From: Sparassis latifolia | Taxonomy: Eukaryota; Basidiomycota; Agaricomycetes; Polyporales; Sparassidaceae | Direction of reading: 5' to 3' | Assembly (NCBI GenBank): GCA_018466975.1 | Contig: CM031557.1 | Span: 2,294,001-2,358,000 of the forward strand | DNA length: 64,000 bases | Shown here: positions 43,412 to 54,289 of the stretch, piece by piece | Layout of the letters: every line of letters starts with the position of its first letter | Numbering within the stretch: the stretch's first letter is position 1 | Notes under the pieces: model-generated | Told to the model about the DNA's origin: nothing | The model's input: only the letters and a program-made list of their open reading frames with translations | The model's database searches: none | Translations under genes and position numbers: made by a program

Positions 43412-46233
43412 ATGGAGGACATCCCAGCGTATGCAAGAGGATCGCTCCCACAGACCCTACAACAAATCCGCGCACTGGCCGACCATGCCTGATGGGCCGA
43501 GGAACGTGGCTTCGTGGACAAGCAGATCGCCGTCAAAGTCATCTTTGAGTTGCAAAAGCTCGGCAAGGCAGAAGGTTACGCGCATGTCGCAGGCACTGAT
43601 GCACGTGCTCTGGTCGACGCCCTGAGCGCTGCGGTGGAGGCACTATCCCCAGATAATTGCTGCGCTGATTTGCTGAGCTATTATCTCGACGTAGCTGCCA
43701 AGGTCAAACAGCACCTATGGCAGAAGCACCTCGGCCATTTTGAGGCGCTTGTCCATTTCCATAACACCCTAGCCGTAGCCGCTGCGGACCAGAGCGGGCA
43801 GATCGATGCTCAGAGCCTCGCGTCACGGGTCCGTACCATCGCCAATGAGGCTAACAAGCTGACTAGTGGAGATTGGCTGGTTCCGAACGTGCAAATCGCG
43901 GAACAGATTGCCCTAGCCCTCGAGGATGTCGGTGCCTCTTGTGCATTATCGGTTGAGGCACTGTTGGGCGATGCGGAGAGGTTCGCTGTCGGGCGGAAAC
44001 AACAGGCTGCAAACTCGGCCTCGGCATCAGCCGCCATGCCTTCTGGCATCGAATGGATTGCCCACCTACGTACAGATGCACAGACTGGAGGGGTAACCCT
44101 ACGCTTAGCGCGTGAGAAGCGCACGAAGCGTCGCATGTCCTGGCCGACTGCGCTGTATGGCCGTCTTGCTGAGCTGGCGCTTGTGCAGATGAAGCGCTGG
44201 GAGATGGAGGGATGGACTAAGAAGCAGATCGATGCAGCCGTCTACCTCACCCTACTGATGCTTGTGGGTGAAGAAGCTTTTGCTGCGCCAATGGAGCAGC
44301 TTACGCGTGACACGCGCGAGGTTCACGAGTCTACACCGACCAATGAGGATGGTCTGAGTGCTACTGCGACCCAGCCGGCCACGGAGTCGACGCTGCAAGG
44401 TTATCTGGACGCATGCATCGACGCTGTGGCTGGAGGCACCTTCTTCCGTGACTGGGTACCAAATGTGAGCCATCCGCGCGCATGAGAAAGTGAGACCGTC
44501 GCCAATGACCTACGCGAGACAGTCAGCCACGCAAGAGGGTCCGTCCGAACCAAAGATCAGGATCGAAAAGAAGGTTTCCGACTCGGATGAGGATGAAGAC
44601 GAAGACACCACATCGGACGATGGGGACGATGAGGACCCATTAGTAAAGGCCGACTATGCCTGGCTGGCCACGGCTTTTCCGCAAGAAGAGCAAGCGAGTC
44701 AGGGAGACCACATCGACCAGATTGCCGCCTTCATCCAGGCTGTGGAACAGTTGGCCCGCCAGGCCGAAGCGGCAATGGCTGAGGCCAGACTAAGGGACTG
44801 CACGAGGGAGGCTGAGGGAGCTGCCGATGCAGATACCTGTGGAGGAGCAACCGACTCCACTCAGAAGCAAGTAAAAGCGCGTCGGGGTCCGACGACCTGC
44901 GGTATGGTCACGCAGCACATCAGTGACGAGCTCCGCTGGCTACGGAAGAATGTATTCAGCCAGATGATGAGGCCCTTTTTCTCGCGGGCCGCCCCGAGGA
45001 ACGAGTTGGCACTCCAGCCGACGAGGCCGGCACCAAGGCACGCGGTACGCTCATGGAATGCATCGACTTACTGAATCGCCAGCAGACCTGGGCCGCTGAG
45101 GTCAGTGAAGCCTTCTGCCATACCAGGCATACCGAGCAGGCACACCTATTCAAGGCAGCGATGGAGGTGGAGACCAACCTTGCCACACGGGCACTCAAGT
45201 ACCTCAAGGCAGCCATCGCCGGCCGAGGCATCTTCCCGCCAGCGAACGGCGAGCGAGCGGAGCCACTGTCTGTAGCCGAGGCCATGCAGCTGCTACTGGA
45301 CAATTACCGGGCGCTAGGGCCTTCCGTGAATGAGTCTTCTAGGTTTGGCTGCGATGATGGCGCCCAAGTGCTCGTGTGGCTAGAGGAGCAGCTGAGCACG
45401 AGCAAGCACGTCTGTGTGCTGCGAAACACTCGGCTAGTAGAGCACCTCGCTGCGCTTGAAGGCCGCGTGGTGCACTGGATCCAGCAGGAGTGCCGACCGC
45501 TGGACGACGTCCGGGCGGCAGCCCAGGAGGTTATTCTGCACACTGCCAATGTCTACGGCCCGCTGCTCATCACCAAGCTGTCCGGCGACAATACTCCAGA
45601 AGACCTCCTCGAATATGCGTCCAGTGGCATTGTGCATGGGGCGCACCCACACCACGGGCGCCCTCGCGAGTGCCATCCGCTGGCTCCTAGATGCAGAGGA
45701 AGGGGCGCCCAAAGACCCACGCGCCATCCTAGCTCGCCTCGTAGCGGCAAAGCAGCAAGGGGCAGGACAGCAGCCCGCATTGTCGCCAGAGGCACACGCC
45801 GCTGCCCAATCCAGCATCCACATGCTGCGAGGACACGTCGCGCAGCTGGAAAAGGACGAGTTCCTCGCATTGTTCGACAACCTCATACAATTCTGACGAT
45901 GAGATTACAGAAAATGGCAAAAAGAGTTGCCCCCGATTCTGGCCGGCGGCGAGCAGGCTCGAGAGGTGCATCAAGGAGGGAACCTTTCACTATCTCTGCC
46001 TTGCCGAGGGTGTCCTCCCAGCCGATCACGGCGCTAAGTTCCAGCCACAGGCGTGGCTGGCTTCGCTCGTCGCAACACGCGGAGCCAAGTTCTTAGCGTG
46101 GAACGAAAGCAAGCGCAACCGCATTGACTTCATTGTGCACAACATGCACATGGTCATTGGGTGGCAGAACGGAATCTCTGCGCAGGCCATGGACTACAAA
46201 ACGTACGAGTCACCGGTCGCCGGTGCAGTATAA
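43412..46233 (+). pseudogene. Very large unrecognised GC-rich gene with two TGA codons and three frame changes
   Basis: ATG 43412 (MEDIPAYARGSLPQTLQQIR) opens a frame with TGA at 43490-43492 (between ADHA and WAEERG) and TGA at 44483-44485 (between HPRA and ESETV). Single-base frame changes near 44570, 44960, 45635 and about 45890 connect coding-looking segments to the stop at 46231-46233 (three to four changes in all). Segments include an Ala-rich helical N-terminal half (EIFELQKLGK-type), an acidic low-complexity stretch (SDSDEDEDEDTTSDDGDDED near 44580-44640), a helical part (MECIDLLNRQQTWAAEVSEA) and a C-terminal part (RIDFIVHNMHMVIGWQNGIS). The corrected size is about 930 residues. No family is recognised. 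It may also be two genes, the second starting near 44490. Confidence 0.5.
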
Positions 46234-48169
46234 GACCAACGGCGAGGAATGAGCCGCAGGGGATGCTATAGTGGACCACGAGATAGAAGAGATTTAATCT
46301 CTAGCAGTCGGTACAATAACGCGGGCTTCCCCGGGTGGCAGCCTGCTTGGGTAGACTTTGATTGGATAATTCGGTTGGTGTTTGTTTTTTCATAACATTT
46401 GTTTGTCACTGGTGCTTTTTGAATTCGAAAATAGATTATAACTCTTATACCACATTTGTCACCACGCTCCCCTGTTTTTGATATTTGTTTGAGTAAGGGT
46501 GTGACTGTTCGCTCGCGTAAAGTATTTAAAAAAGATATAATTATCAGCACCTCCTATATTCGATATATCCACACTGTGTTGTGGTCTCAGGTGGAGTCGG
46601 CTATGCTGCAGGGGTATGACGTGCTCACGGTGGCAGAGCTCGGCCTCGTCAGAATGTATAGACTAGTAGGAATGCTCTTGGACAGGCGCAATAAACGCGC
46701 AGGAGTGATCCTTTGAGTTTACAGCACACCGCCAGGAAGCTTTCCTAGATAGAATCACAGGTTTTTGATCGTTAAATTGAGTAGAAGCATCATATAAAAG
46801 CAAGCATGCATATCGTTCTACTAAGACATCTTAGGATTAGTGGCTAGGGTGGTTAATGTACCATCAGTGCCCGCAGCGCCGCCCACTTGATATGGCGGCA
46901 GAGTGCTACTGCTCCGCTACTTCTCTTTTCGGCACGTGCCTCTAACTCGCTGACAACGCTAGTCCAAGAACATGCATATCAAGCATAGCCCTAGAGTACA
47001 AGACAGCCTGCATCCTACATTTCAAAGCATAATCTACATAATCCCCTTCGCAGTTGAAGATGGGCCATTTGAGAGCTCAATCTCTAAATACCACCAACAT
47101 AATGGCCCAGGTACGGTATTGAATATAGTACTCGGCTAATCCTATCCTTTTACAATGAACCAATGATCTGTGAGCCGGATGCTCCTGTCGGGCGATAGTC
47201 ATGATAAAGGCTAGGTAGCTACACGACGCTTTTGTTAACCACAGGGCAAGCCTTGCAATAAACCACATGCTCTTGGTGTATTCTACACTAGACCCTTTCC
47301 CTCAAGAAAGACCCAAGCCTACTCTCAACCTCCTATTTATACATCTACTGTAGGCCCTCGTCTAGCGCCCGCTGAAGGTTTACGAATGCGATACGGTCGT
47401 TGTCGATCAACACTGATGGCTGGCCCGCCTGCCACTCTAGCCACGCAAGGGACTCGTCCATCTACAGCAAAAAGTACTGCACCTCGGGTATGCGGTGGAG
47501 CAATGTCTTTGCAAGCCAGATCAGCAAAATGAAGAAATCGATGGAACTGACCTCTGCATCACTGTTCCAGCTGCCATCGTCGTCAACGGGTCAGCGAATG
47601 GCGGCTGCGGTGTGTATAGGCGCCGCGACAAGCGTCCTCGTTGGAGATGGTACTGGTGTTGCCGCAGCCGTAACACGGCTTGCTGCAGGCGCACACTGTC
47701 TAGCTCGTCCATTGTTTGATCGAGCCGTGATCAAACAGTCTCCTCGCAAAACAGCTCTAGCTAATGTTGGTGGTCGACTGCTATGCGCCGATGGGGGCAT
47801 GCTCTTCGACTCACCGAACACGGGAATGACATTTACAAGCGGGTGCCGCACTTGGCCTGTGGTTGATTCTAGGTATCTTAATGTAAAGATGACAACCAAA
47901 TTATATCTAACAAGGCCACCCTATGTTCAAAGCTGAATAAAATGGGCAATCTTTGACTAATCCTTCACCATAATTGACGTACGTGGCACAGCGCTGCTAC
48001 TTACGCTAAACATAAAAATGTGCGCCACATGATGCAGGCTGAGATCTTGTTCCCTAATACAAGGTTAGGTAATCATAGGGCTCGTCCCAGCACATGTAAG
48101 CGCAGTTGGCATAGTCGATCCTAACCACGGCAGAGAATGTACTTTCCGAGCACCTACCAGGTACTTAAA

Positions 48170-48170
<1 letters not shown>
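46234..48170. other. Non-coding stretch with weak ORFs
   Basis: A CATAACATT phrase at 46390 may be an element relic. An 86-codon frame at 46456-46716 starts with GTG and follows a TATTTAAA motif. Both strands stay open around 47.3-47.9 kb in GC-balanced sequence. None of these has a domain or clear promoter. Confidence 0.3.
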
Positions 48171-48209
<39 letters not shown>

Positions 48210-48229
48210 TTGGATTTCAATAACATTAT
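48171..48229 (+). promoter_or_regulatory. Shared upstream element, longest GGCT run
   Basis: Nine to ten GGCT units, then ATTTCAATAACATTA (the G of CGATAA is A here), 56 bp before the ATG at 48285. Confidence 0.65.
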
Positions 48230-48284
48230 ACTTGTGAAAAATTTGCAACCGATCAATCTGCAGCGCCGCCTCTCGTATCTTACA

Positions 48285-48639
48285 ATGCCGTCTGAGCACT
48301 ACCTAACGCAAAACTATCGCGGGATTTTCGTTGGGCTCACTGCAGTTATTTTTGTCATCGTTGTGATTGTCTTCGTGATTATGATCTACGTATCTAAGCT
48401 GCGCCACAAGTGGCTGCGACACGTAAGGCAGGGTCTATCTTTTTCGACCTGATGGCAGACATAAACCACGGGCTGTGGCTGCCTCCGCTACCACTCTCGA
48501 GTCGTCCTTCGCTTTCTTTTGCGTTACAGATCAACAGGCATGAGCAAAGTCTGCAATACATGTCTAGTCATGCGAGAGGAAGCAGCAGTCCTCTTCTTTC
48601 GTTGAAATCACACGTCCGGGAATCTAAACTACACGATTG
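48285..48639 (+). CDS. Small single-pass membrane protein, two exons (element-linked)
   Basis: Exons are 48285-48422 and 48531-48639, with a 108-bp phase-0 intron (GTAAGG ... GTTACAG); the joined frame is 81 codons plus stop. Residues about 13-36 form a strongly hydrophobic helix (IFVGLTAVIFVIVVIVFVIM) followed by a basic stretch (YVSKLRHKWLRH). The rest is polar. This fits an N-out or tail-anchored single-pass protein. The start is the first ATG after a strong element. A second open frame just downstream (to 49153, STTAKQGDTADRLAEIRQKH) could belong to the same transcript through another intron. Confidence 0.5.
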
Positions 48640-48658
48640 ATCAGTCGTATCGAGGCCT

Positions 48659-49153
48659 TTGCATTCAAAGAAAGATCATCATTCACGAAGACAGTCTGGC
48701 CGAATGAAATCACGATCTAACAACAAAATACCTCAAATCACTTCCACTACGGCAAAACAGGGTGATACAGCAGATCGCCTGGCAGAAATACGACAGAAGC
48801 ATCGCAATAGAATAGAAACCGAACGTCGCATTCATTTTCATTGCGGATGGGATGCCCTGAAGCAACAAATACGAGATGAAGGAGACAGAACGAGTACGCC
48901 GGCTATAACTGTCGTGCCAGAAGATCAAGCCATAGCGCTCACTGCACCTGCTGGCATTTCCCATCACAGTTTCGATGTAGCCAGTCAGAACCTAGTCTTA
49001 GCCATGCACTCGACGATCAGTTCGCAACATGACAGTCTTTGTTCGACGGCAACAAGCATTTCTAGTACGCTACAATTCACAGTCGATATTGGCAATGCTT
49101 CTTCATTTTTGCAGATTAACTCTACCACTGCGATGAGTTTTAATCTCTGGTAG
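48659..49153 (+). CDS. Possible exon: polar, Ser/Thr-rich segment after the membrane protein
   Basis: A 164-codon frame opens inside sequence after the 48.3-kb gene, without a good ATG until MKSRSNNKIPQITSTTAKQG. It reads as a basic start, a charged helix (RLAEIRQKHRNRIETERRIH) and a Ser/Thr-rich end. Composition looks coding. It may be a cytosolic tail exon of the preceding gene or a separate gene. Confidence 0.35.
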   Translation: MHSKKDHHSRRQSGRMKSRSNNKIPQITSTTAKQGDTADRLAEIRQKHRNRIETERRIHFHCGWDALKQQIRDEGDRTSTPAITVVPEDQAIALTAPAGISHHSFDVASQNLVLAMHSTISSQHDSLCSTATSISSTLQFTVDIGNASSFLQINSTTAMSFNLW

Positions 49154-50079
49154 AAATCACCCTTCTCTAAACTTGATGTGGATCGCAGCGATGTCCTTAC
49201 TCATCTTAAGCAGGAGGCCAGGTTTCTTTCTTGACTTCGCTTCTTTCTTGGGATAGTGCAAGGTGTTTTTTTCGTTCACATTAGAGCATGTATGAAATAA
49301 ACGTTACTTGACGTGAAATTAAAGACCAGTGCCTGTATCAAATTTCAAAGGTGCAGAACCAGGGGTGATAGGTTGATTCATGCTGCCATGAACTGAAGAG
49401 CAGCGGTTATTTTAATATCACAGAATATGATTTATTCCAATATTTATACGTTTCCATCCAGAAAAGTTATTCCAGACTTACAACCTGAAGATGGTGCAAT
49501 ATGCAGCTAAGGCTTGTTCGATACAAAAGACTTGGTCAAGCCCGTGACTCTAGCAATGCGATTTTGTCCGATCGAGCTAGGTGTATTGTTGGTACAGTCC
49601 CGCAGCTGTCTAGCCTTTGGCTAAACCTCTGTCTAATGACACTCGATGGCAATTGAGTTTGGCGTGACATAATGCATCGGAATTTGACAGTTATTCTTAG
49701 GTCGTTTAATGCATCATACTGCTCCTTATACCTGTACAGTGCAGAAATACAGAGCCATGTTGCTCTACACTATCCATGCAGGGTGCTTTACCATGCAGCA
49801 CTCCCGATGTACTACCACATGCAGAAGGACAATGGGATACTTCTGTTCCAACGTCTTGGATGCCAAGCCCTGGATAGACATGGACTCATGAGTAGCGGCA
49901 TCTGGATGGGTCTCTAATTTGTAGGTGTCTCGCGCTAAATTTCGCTGTCTCTTTACCCTAGGTTGTTACGCCATTGACCGCCATGTTTTATGGAGGTATC
50001 GCAACCTGGCCATTGTTGTTGAGCGCGGAATTGGCCAAGTTCGGATTTAAGATAGGTACTTAAAGGAAGACCCCTCCAG
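49154..50079. other. Non-coding stretch, nothing recognised
   Basis: An 81-codon plus-strand frame (49672-49917) has an ATG but no promoter or family match. Confidence 0.35.
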
Positions 50080-50117
50080 CTGGCTGACTGTCTGGCTGGC
50101 ATTTTTCGATAACATTA
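50080..50117 (+). promoter_or_regulatory. Shared upstream element, 27 bp from the ATG
   Basis: Interrupted GGCT units, then CATTTTTCGATAACATTAC. This is the shortest spacing to a start codon (50144) in the window, so transcription would have to start within or just after it. Confidence 0.65.
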
Positions 50118-50143
50118 CCCTTGCGAAAACGAGTACCGCATCC

Positions 50144-50756
50144 ATGGCCTTCCATTTCCATCCGCTTCAACACCTTGCGGGGCTTGTGGGCTGGGACCAG
50201 TCCCAGACCCAATCTGGCTGCAGCCTTTGGGAAAAGCGGCTTACTGAGCTGCCGGAACCAGTTTCAAAAGCTGTCGACTATTTCCACTCAGCGATGCTGA
50301 TGAGAGAACAAGGAACCCACCTAGAGTCCCTTAAGCAACTGCAGTCCCTCATGGCCCTACTTTCTGAGTGGGAGTTTGGCTTGTCGCACATGAAGCAGAT
50401 GGAAAACTATCTCGCAGATCTACGAATAATGGTTCGACCACTCGATAAAAATTTGAAAGATGGGACAAGATTCAAGGCATGCCAGAATTGCTGGTCTTGG
50501 AAACTACACAGACGCATTGAATTTGACCAAAGGTTTCTGCTGCTGGTAGAAGCGTTTTCGGGCGCGCTCGAGGATTACGTCCGACGATACTCAGCAAGGA
50601 CCAGTGAAACTAACGAATACTCGGAAATTAGTAAGATCACCATGAATCTTTAGTGCTACGAGGTTCTCAGTTTCAAAAACCTGCTCACTAACAATGCGCA
50701 CCCCAGTCGCTGAAAAGCTGTCTATCGTGGCAACTTCCAATACACACCAATCATGA
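50144..50756 (+). CDS. Unrecognised helical protein, two exons, element-linked
   Basis: Exons are 50144-50630 and 50707-50756. The intron is 76 bp (GTAAGA ... CACCCCAG, with CTAAC as branch site) in phase 1, and the joined frame is 178 codons ending in TGA. The protein (MAFHFHPLQHLAGLVGWDQS) is a run of amphipathic helices (EPVSKAVDYFHSAMLMREQG; HMKQMENYLADLRIMVRPLD), with a CQNCWSWK motif in the middle. The last exon is short and polar. It has the same plan as the genes at 7.4, 12.6, 15.3 and 18.0 kb, which are more than 30 kb away. Function unknown. Confidence 0.75.
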
Positions 50757-52121
50757 TTCCATGTAGGTTTCTGTTCGAGTTTTGCGCTAGATACCGCACA
50801 GCTAACAATGGCCCTAACTCAAAGCTCCGTAATAACCGAAACCCGCCAAACACCTATTTCCAGTCCGTATGTGTTTTTAGTACTAATTGGTGACTGAAAA
50901 TAATATAGTCGTCGCATCAAACTATGGCGAGAAAGAAAATACTTTCTAGATACTCTACTCTTGTCTCTCATCATGCAGTCGGAAGATATTTGGACCTCAA
51001 TAATTGTGTATTTTCCTTACATCAAAGTTAACAATAGTCTCTGCTTGCCTGTACCATCTACTTTTATGTGCCTAAGGGCTTCTTTTGAGAGAGACACCTT
51101 CATTTGAGTTAATTGACTTGATTAGGAAGACTGGCGTTTACTGTCTTAGACCTCTCTTGAATGTTGAGCTGATGTTTTAGCCACGCAATCGCTAATCCTA
51201 AGTGCTCATTTTTCAATCTACTATTGAAAAGCCTCTAGTTTCTGCTGGTGCGCTTCTGGTGCGATTCTGGTGCATAGCATAATATAACGTTCCTATTTAG
51301 CCGAGCCCATGGCCAGCTATCTAAAAACCTATAGAACTGGGCTGAGAATTGCATGTGGGGTCTGAGGCGCTGATTAGCATATTGCATTTCTTCTATAATA
51401 ATCCTTACTGTCGATACAAAGTATGTATAATATGACAATTAGTTGTCTAATACCGCTAAATGGATCTATGACAGCGGATTCTAGCCGCTACTATATTCGA
51501 GAAAAAAATTTCGCATATACAAGGGGCGGCACGAAATGTTTGTATTGCCGACAGGCCGGGTAAAAGTTCTCCGCACATTAAAAGCAGCGGCCTCAAGCTA
51601 CAGGGATATATGGTGTGGACCTACCATGGCCTGTTGGCTGACTGATCGATCCCTGTATGCCGTGCAGCCCTAGCGGCCACCATGGAATAATCCTTTGCAG
51701 ACAAAATTAAGTCCAGGGCATGGGTCTTGCTAAGCTCGACCGGAATGCACCAAAGACATTCGAATGTCCATTTGACGCCATGAATACAGTGCCCAATAAG
51801 ATGTACCTGTAAGGGGCTGACGCGAAGCGAACGTACGACACGGGTGTCGTACATCAGCCGTAGCCTAGGTAAACAGAGACGGGGTGTCTAGCACTCTCAA
51901 TACAAGTAATTGGCGATGAAGCTCTCAGTAATCGGTTCATTCTCTGATGGAGACTAATCGCTGAGGTCCTCGAACTCGAGGGCCTCCGCTGCGAAGTTTT
52001 ACATCCGCTGCCAAGCCACTATGACCGAACGGTCGTAGTACGACAGTGGCCCCTGACAGTACCCTAAAAATGGGGTATTTGTTGTTCCGAACAGCCTATA
52101 AAGCCTTCTCTCCCCAACCCC
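50757..52121. other. Non-coding stretch, nothing recognised
   Basis: AT-richer than the left part. Only frames under 80 codons without promoters. Confidence 0.4.
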
Positions 52122-52169
52122 CTGGCTGGCTGGCTGGCTGACTTGTCATTTTCTTTTCGACAATATTAA
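52122..52169 (+). promoter_or_regulatory. Diverged shared element, no clear gene
   Basis: Four GGCT units, a longer spacer, then TTTTCGACAATATTAAT. The first downstream ATGs open frames below 40 codons. Confidence 0.45.
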
Positions 52170-52784
52170 TTTGCAGTCTTTATTTTTTGTCCACAGATGT
52201 ACTGTGAATGACGCTTTTCATGCTGCTAAAAAATGCACGGGTACCTAGGAGAAATCCTATTTCAATCGCAAAGTCCATTGAAATCAACAAAATTAAACGT
52301 TGCTGGTCTACGCTTTGAATTTTTCAGTTAGATGGACTAGAAACAGCTACTTTCTGAGTCCGTGAGAGGCATATTTGTTATTTTCTTGTCCTGTATGCTA
52401 GGGGTTTCGGTATTTCTTTCCAATATTTTTGAAATTTGGTGCGAATTTCTAAACATGCAAGTCATTGTGCTAGCTTATGCTAACGAGAAAAACAGTTGAA
52501 TCAGGGCAAGGGGCACTTATTAGCTTCGAAAGCCGTATCTGCAGCTTTATCCACAACCTTTTTTATAATTCCGCTATTTATGACACTAAGTGCTGATGCC
52601 TGCAGTTAAAGCGCCCAAACTGGAGGACTAGCCGTGGACTCAAATGTCGGATGTGTCTGGCTACGTTGAATGTGTTTTCCAAGAGCTTCGGGGAAATATT
52701 AGGGTATCAACGCAGTAAAATTCATTGTTATAAGGATCGGAGGGACGTCTTAGTCTAAAAAATAGAAAGACTTAATATTGTACT

Positions 52785-52839
52785 AGGCTGTCCACTCGGG
52801 TCGGGTCTGCTTGGGTTGCTTGGGTTTCGTGGACAGCCT
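52785..52839. mobile_element. 55-bp micro-insertion with perfect 11-bp terminal repeats and 10-bp target duplication
   Basis: It begins AGGCTGTCCAC and ends GTGGACAGCCT, exact inverted copies. The bases ATATTGTACT occur directly on both sides (52775-52784 and 52840-52849). The 33-bp centre is G-rich with several GGG tracts (TCGGGTCGGGTC ... TTGGGTTGCTTGGG). This has the structure of a minimal non-autonomous DNA transposon or foldback insertion. I know of no family this short, so the interpretation rests on the repeats alone. Confidence 0.7.
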
Positions 52840-52914
52840 ATATTGTACTGAAAGGGAAGAGTAGAGGGGCAGAAACAGTAAATGTTTTTGCTCTGTTTTA
52901 GATAGATGAGGTAT

Positions 52915-53112
52915 AAGACAACCTTCATGATGCGAGCTTACAGATTAAGGTTCATGTGGCGAAAGCAGTTGATTACCAAGTTAAAGAAGAAACTAACTAA
53001 GTGCGCGCCAGCGCGCAGAAGAAAAACATCGCGAGCTCTCAGCCCTAAAACTCACAAGCCACAAGCCACCTCCGGTATGAACCGCCACCCTTCTATTCTC
53101 ACTCCATAACAC
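52915..53112 (+). repeat. Dispersed repeat R1, copy 3 (with a conserved short frame)
   Basis: A 67-codon frame (52906-53109) encodes a basic peptide containing WRKQLITKLKKKLTKC. Copy 4 on the other strand keeps nearly the same peptide (WRKQLITKLKKKLTRC), so the frame may once have been coding. Confidence 0.75.
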
Positions 53113-53378
53113 TTCAAGGGTGTGGTATCTACATATGTAAGATCTAGTATCATCTGTATTGGAGATCAATTCCTTTGCACTTATGCGAACTTGAATGTGT
53201 ATTGCCTTGCTAATGCCTCCCGTTTGCCTCGCGTCACATGTGCCTGCACATGCAAGAATGATGGTCGTTCGGCTTCAACTTTAAAGCCGAAGGATGCCGA
53301 ACCTTCACCGAACATTAACCCGGCCGCAGCCGCTGCGAGCCGCCGGGGCCATCCTGGAGGACTAGGTGCGCTTTCATA

Positions 53379-53920
53379 CTATCCACGACACTGTCTATGG
53401 CGCCGGTGTCGGCGCCTGTGGTTGCGTTTCCTACTATCATCTCTCCCGCTGGTATAATAATCTTCAGTGTTGCTCTCGCCAAGTCCGCTGCGCCTCGGTC
53501 TCCTGGTACGCCCACGACTCTGCTCACGTCCTATCCTGATAGGAATTGCTGCACTGTACTCCCGGCTATCGTCTCTACTAAGACGACGATTGTTCATAGA
53601 AACATTATGCCTTTCTCCATGAGCGTCAAGCGTATTGTCACGGCTTCTTTCTTCGTAGCTATGACGCCTGGAGTCATAGGGCGAAGCTCTATAGTGAGTT
53701 CGGTTGTTTTCGTTTCTGTAACGAGACTGATGGTCGCCTAAACTCCTGTCTGCGGAATGATGGCGGTTTCTCTGGGCTTGCGCTTCTATAGCATCTTGTT
53801 AGCTGGTTGGTACCGGAGATTCACATAATGAGCATCAGTTGACTCGCTTTTCTCACTTTTAATCCATCTCCATGCGCGATGGAAGGTTGTTGCGTTAAAT
53901 CTCTCTCTATTGCGTGGCAT
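53379..53920 (-). CDS. Arginine-rich (RS-like) disordered protein, two exons
   Basis: Exons are 53920-53857 and 53794-53379. The intron is 62 bp (GTGAGA ... CTAACAAG) in phase 1, and the joined frame is 159 codons ending in TAG. The protein starts MPRNRERFNATTFHRAWRWI and is then dominated by Arg, Ser, Asp, His and Tyr (RNRHHSADRSLGDHQSRYRN; RRLSRDDSREYS; RKRNHRRRHRRHRQ). This composition is typical of RNA-binding, RS-domain or phase-separating proteins, but it is low complexity and not diagnostic. The gene lies exactly between inverted R1 copies 3 and 4. The plus-strand open frames here are shadows. Confidence 0.5.
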
Positions 53921-53989
53921 CAGGAGGAATATATAACATAAAATCACCTGTAGGCAAAAGCAATGCTATTTCAGCTTCTGGTGCCGAAT

Positions 53990-54170
53990 GCAGGTGTTGT
54001 GGAGTGAGAATAGAAGGGTGGCAGTGCATACCGGAGGTGGCTTGTGGATTTTACGGCTGAGAACGCGCGATGTTTTTCTTCTGCGCGCTGGCGGGCACCT
54101 AGTTAGTTTCTTCTTTAACTTGGTAATCAACTGCTTTCGCCATATGGATCTTGATCTATGAGCTCGCATC
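53990..54170 (-). repeat. Dispersed repeat R1, copy 4
   Basis: Inverted relative to copy 3, with long matching blocks (GGTGGCTTGTGG, TTTTTCTTCTGCGCGCTGGC, TTAACTTGGTAATCAACTGC). Together with copy 3 it frames the 53.4-53.9 kb gene. Confidence 0.8.
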
Positions 54171-54289
54171 AGCAGGAGAATAGCAACGGTATATATTATT
54201 CGTAGATGCCCTAACACTCCTGTTGAGCGGAAGGATTAATGATTATCCGAATAGGAGCAGCAGGGCCGCCTTGGTCTCCTCCCTGTGCG

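Noticed and set aside
45053..46096. 347-codon plus-strand ORF as a separate gene
   Set aside because: Its second half turns into an Arg/Pro/His-rich frame, while the adjacent frame carries the natural continuation; it is better read as part of a frame-broken larger gene.
53397..53741. 114-codon plus-strand ORF rich in Val, Ser and Thr
   Set aside because: It is the antisense of the arginine-rich minus-strand gene, which has a better start, intron and stop.
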